Shown: one piece after another, positions 43,760-51,944 of the stretch
Numbering within the stretch: position 1 is the stretch's first letter
Layout of the letters: every line of letters begins with the position of its first letter
Assembly: GCA_039975855.1 (NCBI GenBank)
Contig: JBDWGH010000003.1
Span: forward strand, 124,001 to 188,000
DNA length: 64,000 nt
Direction: 5' to 3'
DNA from: Litorimonas sp039975855
Lineage (GTDB): Bacteria; Pseudomonadota; Alphaproteobacteria; Caulobacterales; Maricaulaceae
Translations under genes and position numbers: made by a program
The notes under the pieces: model-generated
What the model saw: only the letters and a program-made list of their open reading frames with translations
Told to the model about the DNA's origin: nothing
Databases searched by the model: none

Positions 43760-43774
43760 TGTTATTCCATAACA
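43760..43774 (-). promoter_or_regulatory. Zur-like operator
   Basis: TGTTAT-TCC-ATAACA is a perfect 6-bp inverted repeat with a 3-bp centre, 8 bp upstream of the first gene of the ZnuD operon. Alphaproteobacterial Zur boxes have a GTTAT...ATAAC core. The position and target fit; the binding is not shown. Confidence 0.55.
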
Positions 43775-43861
43775 TCCAAATAGGCAAACTTTTATCTTCC
43801 AGAATGTGCGATTGACTAAATTGTGTTTAGACCTTGCAAGGCATTGGTTTACGGTCCCGGA

Positions 43862-44614
43862 ATGCAATCAATCTATTGGGTACTCACCTGGGCTTGCCAC
43901 CGAAAATGCAAGCACTGCTATGATGATAGGTTCCGTCCCTATGTTCGTGACGCGTTGACGGAGGTCGTCGGAGAGGGAAGAGCCGCTTATCAGGCCGTAA
44001 TTGATAACCTGCCGGGCGATCTATCCTATATTGATGAAGCGGGTGACCGAGAACCAACTACCTTGATTTTAGCGGGTGGAGAATTGTTGATCGACGGGGT
44101 CCGGGAGGAACTCTTCTATCCGGCCATGCGCGCGCTAAAGGCGAAATATGGTGAGCTATGGCCACGCGGCCGTGCTTTTGCGAACGGATTGTCAGATGCA
44201 GCATATGATACGGACTTTTGTGCACGTTGGTCGGGCGGACTAAATTTTCTAAAACTCGGACAAGCGGGATCAGAGGTGTCCATCGAACCAAACGGAAATG
44301 TCTTTCCGTGCTGTTTGAAAACGAAGGTCCCGCTCGGAAACCTCACCGAAGAAACTTTGTCGGAAATATTCGACAGCGTTTCTGAACTTGATGCTATTCA
44401 GGCGATCAACCGAGGACAGCCTGAGCAAATGGGTCAAAGCACTGGATGGGATGAGAATACGTTCCGGATGAAATCCGCTAAAACCGATGGAAAAGGGCGT
44501 GTTGTCGAGAATAAGTGCCTTGGTTGTGACACTTATTTCGAGGAAGTTCTGGGCGCGCAGTTGCGCGAATTACGCGATAAACGACTCCAAACCAAAGCGA
44601 TGGTTGTCGCTTAA
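43862..44614 (+). CDS. Radical SAM/SPASM-like protein, apparently internally shortened
   Basis: A 250-residue protein with the radical SAM cluster motif CHRKCKHC (about 12-19) and a GGE motif (ILAGGELLIDGVRE). The C-terminal part has SPASM-like SVEIEPNGNVFPCC-type cysteines (VSIEPNGNVFPCC) and a final CLGCDTYF. The stretch between the GGE strand and LWPRGRAFANGLS is very short. About 90-110 residues expected for the middle of the partial TIM barrel seem missing, which suggests an in-frame deletion and a doubtful enzyme. ATG at 43862 is close to the motif; GTG at 43823 would add 13 residues. It is divergent from the zinc operon and converges on the antiporter with overlapping stops. Confidence 0.7.
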   Translation: MQSIYWVLTWACHRKCKHCYDDRFRPYVRDALTEVVGEGRAAYQAVIDNLPGDLSYIDEAGDREPTTLILAGGELLIDGVREELFYPAMRALKAKYGELWPRGRAFANGLSDAAYDTDFCARWSGGLNFLKLGQAGSEVSIEPNGNVFPCCLKTKVPLGNLTEETLSEIFDSVSELDAIQAINRGQPEQMGQSTGWDENTFRMKSAKTDGKGRVVENKCLGCDTYFEEVLGAQLRELRDKRLQTKAMVVA

Positions 44615-45948
44615 AGTAAATCGGGTTCGACGCGGCTCTCGACCACCTTTTTGATAGTCAGCCCTTGAACGATAATAGAGAAGACGACGACAGCATAAGT
44701 CGCGGTCAGGATCAGGGGCTTATATTCATTATCGGGCAGGGATAACGCCAATGCCACGGAAATTCCTCCGCGCACTCCGCCCCAGGTCAGGACAGGTACC
44801 GCGCCCTTGGTGAAATTCTTGAATGTCCCGATAACCTTCATTGGAACATAGACAGCGCAGAGACGGGCAAGAAGAACTAATGGAATAGCGACCGCACCAA
44901 TCAGCGCATATTCGGGAACAAGGCCAAGAACGAGGATTTCGAGACCGATGAGAAGGAAAAGAACGGAGTTCAAAATCTCATCGATCATCTCCCAAAACCC
45001 GAACAAAGACGCACGGGTGTGGTCGCTCATGGCAAATGTCGCGCCTTTATTGCCAATCATTAGGCCAGCGATAACAACGGCAATTGGGCCCGACAGATGA
45101 TGCCCAAGAATATCAATGCGTTGGGCGATGGCGTAGGTTCCGGCGACACAGGCCAAAGTAATCAGAATTTCGATTGCATGCTCATCAATGCGCGCCAACA
45201 TACGGCAGGTAATCCAGCCTGCAATACCGCCTAAAATGGCGCCACCGATGGCATCAACGACGAAGAGCTCGATAACATCCAACACGCCAATTGACGCGCC
45301 GCCTGTCGCGGCCATGATAGGCCCTGCCAACTGGAATTCACCCATAAGAGCATGACCCCCGTCCGTGCTGCCGACGGCAATGGCCACAATGAGGGTAAAG
45401 ACAACTACGCCCACCCCATCATTGAAGAGGCTTTCGCCCGCGATTTTAGTTTCTAATGACTTCGGCATTTTGACGGTTTTTAGGATAGATAAGACGGCGA
45501 CAGGGTCTGTCGGGCTGATAAGCGATCCGAACACTAGCGCCCAAATAAACGGCAACTCGATACCTAAAAGGTGAGCAAGGCCCCAAAATCCTGTGCCGAC
45601 GATAAATGTAGATAGAACAACGCCAAAGGTCGCCATGGACCCAATGGCCCATTTTGCATCTCGTAATTTCCCAAGATCAACGTGCAGGGCACCTGCAAAG
45701 AGAAGGAAGCCTAACATGCTTTTCATAAGCGTTTCGTTGAAATCAATCTGCCCAAGCATGGATTGCATAGTGTCTGTCAGGCCAATGGCTGGAAAGACGA
45801 CTTCCATCGCCATCAAAACGAAACTGGCCAAGAGTGCCATGACCAATAGGCCAATCGTATGCGGCAGTTTCAAATAGGCGCGGTTAACCCAAGACAAAAT
45901 CGCAGAAAGCACGAGGAGAAGGGCGACGATTTCAAATAAAGATAACAT
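44611..45948 (-). CDS. Na+/H+ antiporter, CPA1 (NhaP-type)
   Basis: A 445-residue membrane protein with about 12-13 helices. The family motifs are FLLFAGALHVDLG in the early helix, LISPTDPVAV, GESLFNDGVGVVVF with the paired Asn-Asp of the ion site, HHLSGPIAVVIAGLMIGN, and LTWGGVRGGISVALALSLP near the end. It is expected to exchange cytoplasmic Na+ or K+ for H+. ATG at 45948 is chosen over GTG at 45954. There is no C-terminal TrkA_C or cNMP domain. It follows pth on the same strand after 71 bp. Confidence 0.92.
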   Translation of the reverse strand: MLSLFEIVALLLVLSAILSWVNRAYLKLPHTIGLLVMALLASFVLMAMEVVFPAIGLTDTMQSMLGQIDFNETLMKSMLGFLLFAGALHVDLGKLRDAKWAIGSMATFGVVLSTFIVGTGFWGLAHLLGIELPFIWALVFGSLISPTDPVAVLSILKTVKMPKSLETKIAGESLFNDGVGVVVFTLIVAIAVGSTDGGHALMGEFQLAGPIMAATGGASIGVLDVIELFVVDAIGGAILGGIAGWITCRMLARIDEHAIEILITLACVAGTYAIAQRIDILGHHLSGPIAVVIAGLMIGNKGATFAMSDHTRASLFGFWEMIDEILNSVLFLLIGLEILVLGLVPEYALIGAVAIPLVLLARLCAVYVPMKVIGTFKNFTKGAVPVLTWGGVRGGISVALALSLPDNEYKPLILTATYAVVVFSIIVQGLTIKKVVESRVEPDLL

Positions 45949-46019
45949 AAACACGGTCTAGCGTGTCTGTTCACGGTGGCAAGTGGGAAGCGGAAACATC
46001 CCGTGGTAAGAACGTGAGT

Positions 46020-46592
46020 TTATCTGGAGATATATTCCATGACGCGGGTTTGAAACAAATCCCGCTTACCATCCGCAAGCAGGTCCGCATGACGGCTAAT
46101 TCCATTGATCATGTCATCTCGGATGTCGCGCTCTTCTTTTGCGAAATCGGAGAGGACGTAGCTCGCAACGCGGTCTTTGTGTCCCGGGTGCCCAATTCCC
46201 AAGCGGATACGGTGAAAATCTGGACCGCCGCAGAGCTTGTTTATGGACCGAAGGCCATTATGTCCGGCTAAGCCGCCGCCTGTCTTTACACGAACCTTTC
46301 CTGGCGCGAGATCCAATTCGTCGTGCAGAACCGTTAGATCATCTAAGCTCAATTTATAGAAGGAGAGCGCGGCTTGAACCGCTTGCCCGCTTTCATTCAT
46401 AAATGTCGATGGTTTGAGGAGAAGGACCTTGCGTCCATTTATAAGGCCAGTCGTTGTAAGGCCTTTGAATTGTGTTTTCCATGCGGGAAAACCATGATCC
46501 TCGGCGATGCCGTCGAGGATCAGGAAACCGATATTGTGTCGATTGCCATGATATTTAGCGCCGGGGTTTCCGAGGCCACACCAGATTTCCAT
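46020..46592 (-). CDS. pth: Peptidyl-tRNA hydrolase
   Basis: A 190-residue enzyme that frees tRNA from dropped-off peptidyl-tRNA. It has WCGLGNPGAKYHGNRHNIGF with the catalytic His, LLKPSTFMNESG, and VLHDELDLAPGKVRVKTGGGLAGHNGLRS. ATG at 46592 is the family start; the frame to 46643 adds a leader that runs towards rplY. It follows rplY by 51 bp, a classic pair. Confidence 0.97.
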   Translation of the reverse strand: MEIWCGLGNPGAKYHGNRHNIGFLILDGIAEDHGFPAWKTQFKGLTTTGLINGRKVLLLKPSTFMNESGQAVQAALSFYKLSLDDLTVLHDELDLAPGKVRVKTGGGLAGHNGLRSINKLCGGPDFHRIRLGIGHPGHKDRVASYVLSDFAKEERDIRDDMINGISRHADLLADGKRDLFQTRVMEYISR

Positions 46593-46643
46593 AATAGGCT
46601 CCTCCGTTCGGCGCTTAAACAGCCGTCGCAGGAGAGAAAGCAA

Positions 46644-47288
46644 TTAGCCTTCTTCGCCTTCAGCCGCAGGTGCTTCGCCGCCCTCTGCCGCTTCTGCTGC
46701 TTCGGCTTCTTCTTCAGCTGTCTTAGATGTACGAGACGCAATAATCGTTGCAATCGTAACATCGCGATCTGTGATGCCTGGTTTTACACCAGCTGGAAGT
46801 TTGACTTCAGACAAGTGAATAGAATCGCCAATTTCCATGCCGGAAATATCGACCTCAATGCTCTCAGGAATGGATCCAGCAGGACATTTTACTTCGATGT
46901 TATAACGAACGACGTTCAATGCGCCGCCTTGCTTCATGCCCGGGGAGACGTCTTCGCCAACAAATACGGCAGATACGTTCACGTCGATGATTGTTTTATC
47001 CGTCACGCGGAAAAAATCGATATGCATAGGTTTGTCTGTCACGGGGTGGAATTGGACATCCTTGGTGATGACTTTTTGTGGTTTGCCGTCATGTTTCAGC
47101 TCAACCATGTTGGACAGGAACTGACCAGAGTTGATAGCCTTCAAAACTTCATTGAATTTCATGCCGACAGAAACAGCATCTTTGTCACCGCCATAGATTA
47201 CGCCGGGAACCATACCGTTACGGCGGGCTTCGCGGGCGTTTCCGGTTCCGGTTTCTTCGCGGACAACAACGTCGAGAACAACACTCAT
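46644..47288 (-). CDS. rplY: 50S ribosomal protein L25/Ctc
   Basis: A 214-residue long-form L25 (CTC type) that binds 5S rRNA. The N-terminal domain has REETGTGNARE and GMVPGVIYGG. The C-terminal TL5/CTC domain includes GGALNVVRYNIEVKCPAGSIPESIEVDISG. It ends in an Ala/Glu-rich acidic tail, as in many Alphaproteobacteria. It is followed by pth. Confidence 0.96.
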   Translation of the reverse strand: MSVVLDVVVREETGTGNAREARRNGMVPGVIYGGDKDAVSVGMKFNEVLKAINSGQFLSNMVELKHDGKPQKVITKDVQFHPVTDKPMHIDFFRVTDKTIIDVNVSAVFVGEDVSPGMKQGGALNVVRYNIEVKCPAGSIPESIEVDISGMEIGDSIHLSEVKLPAGVKPGITDRDVTIATIIASRTSKTAEEEAEAAEAAEGGEAPAAEGEEG

Positions 47289-47317
47289 GGGACTGACCTT
47301 AATTTACGTGCTTGGCC

Positions 47318-47351
47318 CAAAAAACGAACCGCTCCAATGGAATTGAAGCGG
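47318..47351 (-). terminator. Terminator between prs and rplY
   Basis: A 10-bp stem (CCGCTTCAAT with ATTGGAGCGG on the minus strand, one G-T pair) and a 3-nt loop are followed by TTCGTTTTTT. It lies 108 bp after the prs stop and 30 bp before the rplY start. Confidence 0.75.
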
Positions 47352-47458
47352 CCTATGGTCGGGCTGAATCATTTATTGCCGCGCCCTATAGGCAAAAGGG
47401 GCGCAGTGCGCAAGGGGGTTTGCGAGTCTCTCGCACAGCAATTGCGAGGTTGAATGGC

Positions 47459-48400
47459 CTAGGCGAAAAGTTTGGAGACGCTTTCATCATTTGCGATGCG
47501 GCGAATGGCTTCCCCGAGCAATTTTGCTGTCGAGCATTCTCGTATTTTTTTACAATCTTTGACCTTTTGAGGCTGTAAGATGGTGTCTGTGATGACAACT
47601 TCTGTCAGCTCAGATTTGGTGATCCGCTCCACCGCTGGGTCAGACAAAACGCCGTGCGTAATATAGGCAGAAACAGAGTTCGCGCCGTGGTCTTTGAGAG
47701 CTTTCGCTGCATTGCAAAGCGTGCCGCCCGAATCGATGATGTCATCATAGAGGATACAAGTCCGGCCTGCGACGTCGCCGATGATGTTCATAACTTCGCT
47801 TTCGCCTGCTTTTGGCCGGCGTTTGTCAACAATTGCAATATCCGCATCAAATTCTTTGGCGATAGCTCGTGTTCGTACGACACCCCCTGTATCTGGTGAT
47901 ACGAAAAGGAGTTTGTCCCTGTCGCGACGTGAGAATTGGTCGCGAATATCACTGATGAAGACCGGCTGTCCGAAAAGGTTATCTGTTGGAATGTCGAAGA
48001 AGCCCTGAATTTGACCTGCATGCAGATCGACTGTCAAAACCCGGTGTGCGCCGGCTTTCGAGATTAGATTAGCCACCAGCTTCGCCGAAATAGGTGTCCG
48101 TCCGCCTGTTTTACGATCCTGTCGAGCGTATCCAAAATAAGGAACCACCGCCGTGATACGTTTCGCAGATGCACGAACGAGAGCGTCGATTAAGATTAGA
48201 AGTTCCATCAGGTGATCATTTGCGGGGGCAGATGTGGGTTGGATGAGGAAAATATCCTCGCCGCGCACATTTTCATTGATACGAGCAAAAATTTCTTGGT
48301 CGCGAAAGCGTTCGATGTCGACGCTCGTCAAAGGGATGTCGAGCACATCGGCTATACCCTTCGCCAAATCGTTATTGGCGGTGCCGCTGATCAGTTTCAT
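47459..48400 (-). CDS. prs: Ribose-phosphate pyrophosphokinase
   Basis: A 313-residue PRPP synthase. MKLISGTANNDLAKGIADV opens the protein. The ATP-binding FGYARQDRKTGGRTPISAKL, the VDLHAGQIQGFFDIPTDN flag region and the PRPP loop CILYDDIIDSGGT are all intact. It supplies PRPP for nucleotide, His and Trp synthesis. It is the last gene of the lgt-midA-pgeF-prs run, 41 bp after pgeF. Confidence 0.97.
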   Translation of the reverse strand: MKLISGTANNDLAKGIADVLDIPLTSVDIERFRDQEIFARINENVRGEDIFLIQPTSAPANDHLMELLILIDALVRASAKRITAVVPYFGYARQDRKTGGRTPISAKLVANLISKAGAHRVLTVDLHAGQIQGFFDIPTDNLFGQPVFISDIRDQFSRRDRDKLLFVSPDTGGVVRTRAIAKEFDADIAIVDKRRPKAGESEVMNIIGDVAGRTCILYDDIIDSGGTLCNAAKALKDHGANSVSAYITHGVLSDPAVERITKSELTEVVITDTILQPQKVKDCKKIRECSTAKLLGEAIRRIANDESVSKLFA

Positions 48401-48441
48401 GGTCGATTTCCCGTTCGGATCAAATTTAAGCTCCGTTAGCC

Positions 48442-49209
48442 TTACACGTTTTCAGAGTCCATCCGTGTGGGCATGAGGATTGCGGATAAATTACGCCCAT
48501 AATCACTTATTCCGGCATGTGTGTTACGACGATAGCTGAAATAATCTTCTTTATGCGAATATGTGCATTGTCCGGTCCATTCAGAACGCACGCCCATCAC
48601 GCTGAGACGAGACAAAATGAAGGCAGGGAGGTGAAAATGCGTTTTCTTACCTTCGGGGACATGGAAGAAACGCTCATAGTCTTCATCGATTTCGCAAAAC
48701 TCGGATTTGAAGGCATCGCCCACCTCGTAATTTTCGGGTCCGATGCAGGGTCCAAGAACAGCAGATATGTTGTCAGGAGAGGCCCCCAACTCGCACATAG
48801 TTGCGACCGTGCTTTCGACAATTCCGCTGAGTGCGCCGCGCCAACCTGCATGGCACGCACCGATAACACCGGCTTTGGCGTCTGCCAGTAAAACCGGTCC
48901 GCAATCTGCGGATAAGGCGGAAATCGCTAGGCCTGGAACGGTTGTGACAAGGCCATCAGCTTCAATTTCGGAGGCCGGTTCATCGGTCAGGATAATGACG
49001 GTGTCTGAATGCACTTGGCGCAGGCTGACCAAATAATCGGCATTTAGCGATTCTCGGATTCGTTTACGGTTTTCAGAAATTAGGGCCTTGTCATCATCGG
49101 ATCCAAAACCTGCATTCAAGCTCGCGTAATTCCCGGTAGAAACACCGCCCTTGGAACCAAAAAAACCGTGGCGGACGGGGAGCAAGTCTGAGGTGAGGTG
49201 AGGGGTCAT
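48442..49209 (-). CDS. pgeF: Purine nucleoside phosphorylase/peptidoglycan editing factor (YfiH, DUF152)
   Basis: A 255-residue member of the YfiH/LACC1 family. It has HGFFGSKGGVSTGNYASLN, LRQVHSDTV, the metal site with ALSADCGPVLLAD and GACHAGWRGAL, and a final SYRRNTHAG. E. coli YfiH edits peptidoglycan precursors; other members are nucleoside phosphorylases with laccase-like side activity. ATG at 49209 overlaps the midA stop (ATGA); the longer frame is a readthrough. Confidence 0.93.
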   Translation of the reverse strand: MTPHLTSDLLPVRHGFFGSKGGVSTGNYASLNAGFGSDDDKALISENRKRIRESLNADYLVSLRQVHSDTVIILTDEPASEIEADGLVTTVPGLAISALSADCGPVLLADAKAGVIGACHAGWRGALSGIVESTVATMCELGASPDNISAVLGPCIGPENYEVGDAFKSEFCEIDEDYERFFHVPEGKKTHFHLPAFILSRLSVMGVRSEWTGQCTYSHKEDYFSYRRNTHAGISDYGRNLSAILMPTRMDSENV

Positions 49210-50312
49210 CGTAGTCCTAATGGGTCGGGGAGGCCGGGCGAAGACAGACACATCGCTTTGAAGAGCTCTCCCATCTCAGCGGCGTCTGTCAAGCGGTGGA
49301 GTTGCCGTGCGATGACGGGTTTTGCATCAGGTTTCGAGCGGATGAGAGCGACAGCACGCATCTCTAGTCCTAGTTTTGAGAGGAACTCTCTTTGCGGCAC
49401 GGCAGCACTAGATACCAAGCCTGCGGTTTGCGCGGTTTCTGATAGGGCCGCGAAGTCGACGCGGGCCGTCAGGTCTGTATTGCCGGGGTCGGAAAACACG
49501 CCGACTTTTTGGTGACGTTTCAAAGCTTGCAGCGTATCACCAAATTCCGTGTCTTCAGGACCATAATCAATAAATAGAGCGCGCCCCGGGTGGGTCCCGA
49601 ACCGTTCAGAGAGGCTGTCTACGATTTGGGCGACAGAGGGGCAGGTTTCCAGTAAGTCGCCTTTTCTGGCGTCGTCGGCTCCCTTGGGGATGGTGTCTGT
49701 TAAGATGGCGGCGGCGGGCACATCGACTTTGACAAAGCAAAGCCTGTCTTCTGCATCTAGTCCAACACGCCGTTCGACCCAACCGTCTTTTCCGGCAAAG
49801 GGGTCCTCGCAAATCAGTTGTTGAATGGGCAAACAGTCTAGAAACTCATTCCCGATGACCAAGCTAGAACCAGGGGGGACGTCTTCCAAACGGGCGGCCC
49901 ATTGGATAGGCACACCTGCTGTACCTAGCGTTCGGCCCTGAACGGCTTCCAAAGCGGCCGAAGCTTCGATTAGCCAGACTTGAACAGCGGCTTTGAAACC
50001 TGGTTCCAAGGCTGCGGAGCGGAGTATGTCACTCATCATTATCCCCCGACCGGGGCCATATTCAATGAGGTGAAGTGTTTCTGGCCGACCCAGGTCGATC
50101 CAGCTTTGTACGCACCAGAGGCCGAGGACTTCGCCAAACATTTGCGAGATTTCAGGGGCCGTAATGAAATCACCATCCGCACCCAATGGGTCGCGCGTAG
50201 GATAATAACCTTGCACAGGGTCGAGCAGGCAGACTGTCATATATTCGGCTACGCTGATCGGGCCCGCTTCACGGATGCGGTGTTTCAGCTTATCCTCAAG
50301 CGAGGTTGTCAT
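49206..50312 (-). CDS. SAM-dependent methyltransferase, MidA/NDUFAF7 family
   Basis: A 368-residue class I methyltransferase like mitochondrial NDUFAF7, which methylates an arginine in a complex I subunit. Motifs are ISVAEYMTVCLLDPVQGYY, PLGADGDFITAPEISQMFGE, IEYGPGRGIMMSDIL for SAM, and IGNEFLDCLPIQQ. The start at 50312 overlaps lgt by 17 bp. The lgt-midA-pgeF order is common in Alphaproteobacteria. Confidence 0.93.
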   Translation of the reverse strand: MTTSLEDKLKHRIREAGPISVAEYMTVCLLDPVQGYYPTRDPLGADGDFITAPEISQMFGEVLGLWCVQSWIDLGRPETLHLIEYGPGRGIMMSDILRSAALEPGFKAAVQVWLIEASAALEAVQGRTLGTAGVPIQWAARLEDVPPGSSLVIGNEFLDCLPIQQLICEDPFAGKDGWVERRVGLDAEDRLCFVKVDVPAAAILTDTIPKGADDARKGDLLETCPSVAQIVDSLSERFGTHPGRALFIDYGPEDTEFGDTLQALKRHQKVGVFSDPGNTDLTARVDFAALSETAQTAGLVSSAAVPQREFLSKLGLEMRAVALIRSKPDAKPVIARQLHRLTDAAEMGELFKAMCLSSPGLPDPLGLR

Positions 50313-51186
50313 TGTCGTCTTCTTTGATGCGCTTTGGCGAAACTGGGGCGCGGCCGTAAGCCCAAACAATGATAATGGCGCCAATGATAATCATCGGCAG
50401 GCTGTAAGCCATCCCACGGGTCAACATCCCAAATTGCGGAATGTTGTCTGGCTCGCGAACAAATTCGATGCAGAAACGGAACAGGCCATAGAAAAATACC
50501 ATGGACCCAAAAATAATACCGGGTTTCGTGAGGGCTTTATACCGCACGGCCAAGACCCTCAGAATTAGAAATAAGACTAAACCTTCCAGAAAAGCCTCGT
50601 AAAGTTGGCTGGGGTGACGTGCCAAAAAGTCAGGGTCTTTTGGAAATCGCATAGCCCATGGCAAGTCAGTCGGACGCCCCCAAAGCTCCTGGTTAATGAA
50701 GTTACCGAACAGACGTACGATCCCAATGCCTATCGGCGCGCCAATGCTTGCCAAATCGCCAATGCGGAAGACTTCGATTTTGAATTTCCAGCTTGCGTAG
50801 ATGCCGGCCCCAACAACACCCAAGAAACCCCCGTGAAAACTCATACCGCCGGTCCAAACTTTGAAGACTTCGAGTGGGGTTAGGAAGGTTTCAGGAGAAT
50901 ATAGCGCCACCCATCCCAAGCGTCCGCCTGCAATAATGCCGATGAGGCAATAGAACATGAGGTCCGATAGCATTTCTTTCGTTGGCACAACGACCGGAAT
51001 GCGCGTTGGTCCCGATTGAAGCCAAACATCGCGCCGTTTTGTCAGACTGACGGCATAAAGGTAAGCTCCGAATAGACCGACGACATAGCCCAACCCGTAC
51101 CATTTCAATGAGAATGACCCGATTGTGAATACGTCTTCACGGAGCCAGCTCGGAAAATCGATGGCAGTGATGATTGAAAGAATCAT
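50296..51186 (-). CDS. lgt: Prolipoprotein diacylglyceryl transferase
   Basis: A 296-residue inner-membrane enzyme with about seven helices that transfers diacylglycerol from phosphatidylglycerol to the lipobox Cys. It has GGRLGWV, the GGMSFHGGFLG motif with the essential His, the signature GNFINQELWGRPTDLPWAMRFP, and RHPSQLYEA. It serves the lipoproteins in this window (DM13, LysM, I78-like, the tiny one at 51551). It is divergent from ubiK and starts the leftward run to prs. Confidence 0.97.
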   Translation of the reverse strand: MILSIITAIDFPSWLREDVFTIGSFSLKWYGLGYVVGLFGAYLYAVSLTKRRDVWLQSGPTRIPVVVPTKEMLSDLMFYCLIGIIAGGRLGWVALYSPETFLTPLEVFKVWTGGMSFHGGFLGVVGAGIYASWKFKIEVFRIGDLASIGAPIGIGIVRLFGNFINQELWGRPTDLPWAMRFPKDPDFLARHPSQLYEAFLEGLVLFLILRVLAVRYKALTKPGIIFGSMVFFYGLFRFCIEFVREPDNIPQFGMLTRGMAYSLPMIIIGAIIIVWAYGRAPVSPKRIKEDDNDNLA

Positions 51187-51277
51187 GGGGAGTAAAACTC
51201 TCGAATGCTGGAAAACCGTTCTCAGCGTCCCTACATCTTCTTAAGAAGCAATCAAAGCGAAACAGGAGCCCCTTTCG

Positions 51278-51535
51278 GTGACAGGCAAAAACAAACCCCT
51301 CGACGACCTTTCCAATCTGATGACGAATGCTGTCGGAGCCATCAAGGGCGTGGGCGATGAAGTTAAAGCTATGGGTCGAAGCCAAGCCGAAAAATTCGTC
51401 CAAGACATGGACCTTGTCAGCCGCGAGGAATTTGATGTGTTAAAGGCTCGGTTAGATGCGGCCCTGGCAGAAATTGAATCATTGAAGGCGGCCAAGAAAC
51501 CTGCGCGCAAAACGGCGGCGAAGAAGAAGGTTTAG
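51278..51535 (+). CDS. ubiK: UbiK/BMFP accessory protein
   Basis: An 85-residue protein of the BMFP (membrane fusogenic, YqiC/UbiK) type. LDDLSNLMTNAVGAIKG starts an amphipathic helix, then FVQDMDLVSREEFDVLKARLDAAL forms the trimeric coiled coil, and the tail is Lys/Ala-rich. UbiK supports ubiquinone synthesis in aerobic proteobacteria. It starts with GTG at 51278 with AGGAG 9 nt upstream. Its position opposite lgt is conserved in Alphaproteobacteria. Confidence 0.88.
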   Translation: MTGKNKPLDDLSNLMTNAVGAIKGVGDEVKAMGRSQAEKFVQDMDLVSREEFDVLKARLDAALAEIESLKAAKKPARKTAAKKKV

Positions 51536-51550
51536 TTAGTTTCAGGCCCT

Positions 51551-51697
51551 CTACTTGCTGGGCGTGCTTGGAGCGGCGCTATCTGCGGTATTGGTGGGTG
51601 CTGATTTACCAGCGGCACCATCTTTGCCATCTGCTCCTTTCACGGAGACGCAACTCGCCAAAGCGACGACGCATAGCCCTGTTAAAATCACCCTCAT
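51551..51697 (-). CDS. Very small lipoprotein with Gly-x-y repeats
   Basis: A 48-residue frame too short for usual gene calling. It starts MRVILTGLCVVALASC, a clean lipoprotein signal with lipobox LASC at 13-16, then VSVKGADGKDGAAGKSAP, where four Gly-x-y triplets recall a collagen-like run, and a Ser/Thr/Ala/Pro tail. The ATG has GAGGA about 7 nt upstream. It converges on ubiK. The plus-strand 73-codon frame over the same region has no ribosome binding site and lacks sense. Role unknown; comparable to entericidin-like or small envelope lipoproteins. Confidence 0.7.
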   Translation of the reverse strand: MRVILTGLCVVALASCVSVKGADGKDGAAGKSAPTNTADSAAPSTPSK

Positions 51698-51874
51698 AGT
51701 TTTTCCTCGTCAGGTCGGGCGTCTTTTTACGTTAGAAACCCCGACCCGCATTTCGCTGATACGTTCTGGACTTTAACCTAAGTGATTGAGCGTGGCTATA
51801 AGGCTGGACGCTTAGGCGATGCCCTGCTAACGCGCACTCATGTTCACGAAGCCCATATCAATACGAATTACGAA

Positions 51875-51896
51875 CCCGGTCGGTTAACCGCCCGGG
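51875..51896. repeat. Hairpin in the ileS leader
   Basis: CCCGG-T-CGGT-TA-ACCG-C-CCGGG forms a near-perfect dyad 48 bp before ileS. There is no T run after it. It could be an operator, a leader hairpin of ileS, or part of the promoter of the minus-strand small lipoprotein. Confidence 0.35.
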
Positions 51897-51944
51897 ATAC
51901 ACTCCTTTTCGCATTTATGACTTTCTCTCTCACATGAGACTCCA

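Noticed and set aside
46374..47453. 359-codon plus-strand frame across pth and rplY
   Set aside because: Antisense to two clear ribosome-related genes; Cys- and Phe-rich low-complexity translation.
51555..51776. 73-codon plus-strand frame
   Set aside because: It is the antisense of the small lipoprotein gene, which has a lipobox and a ribosome binding site.
51698..51944. T-box leader for ileS
   Set aside because: T-boxes are not expected in Proteobacteria and the specifier and antiterminator features are not seen.
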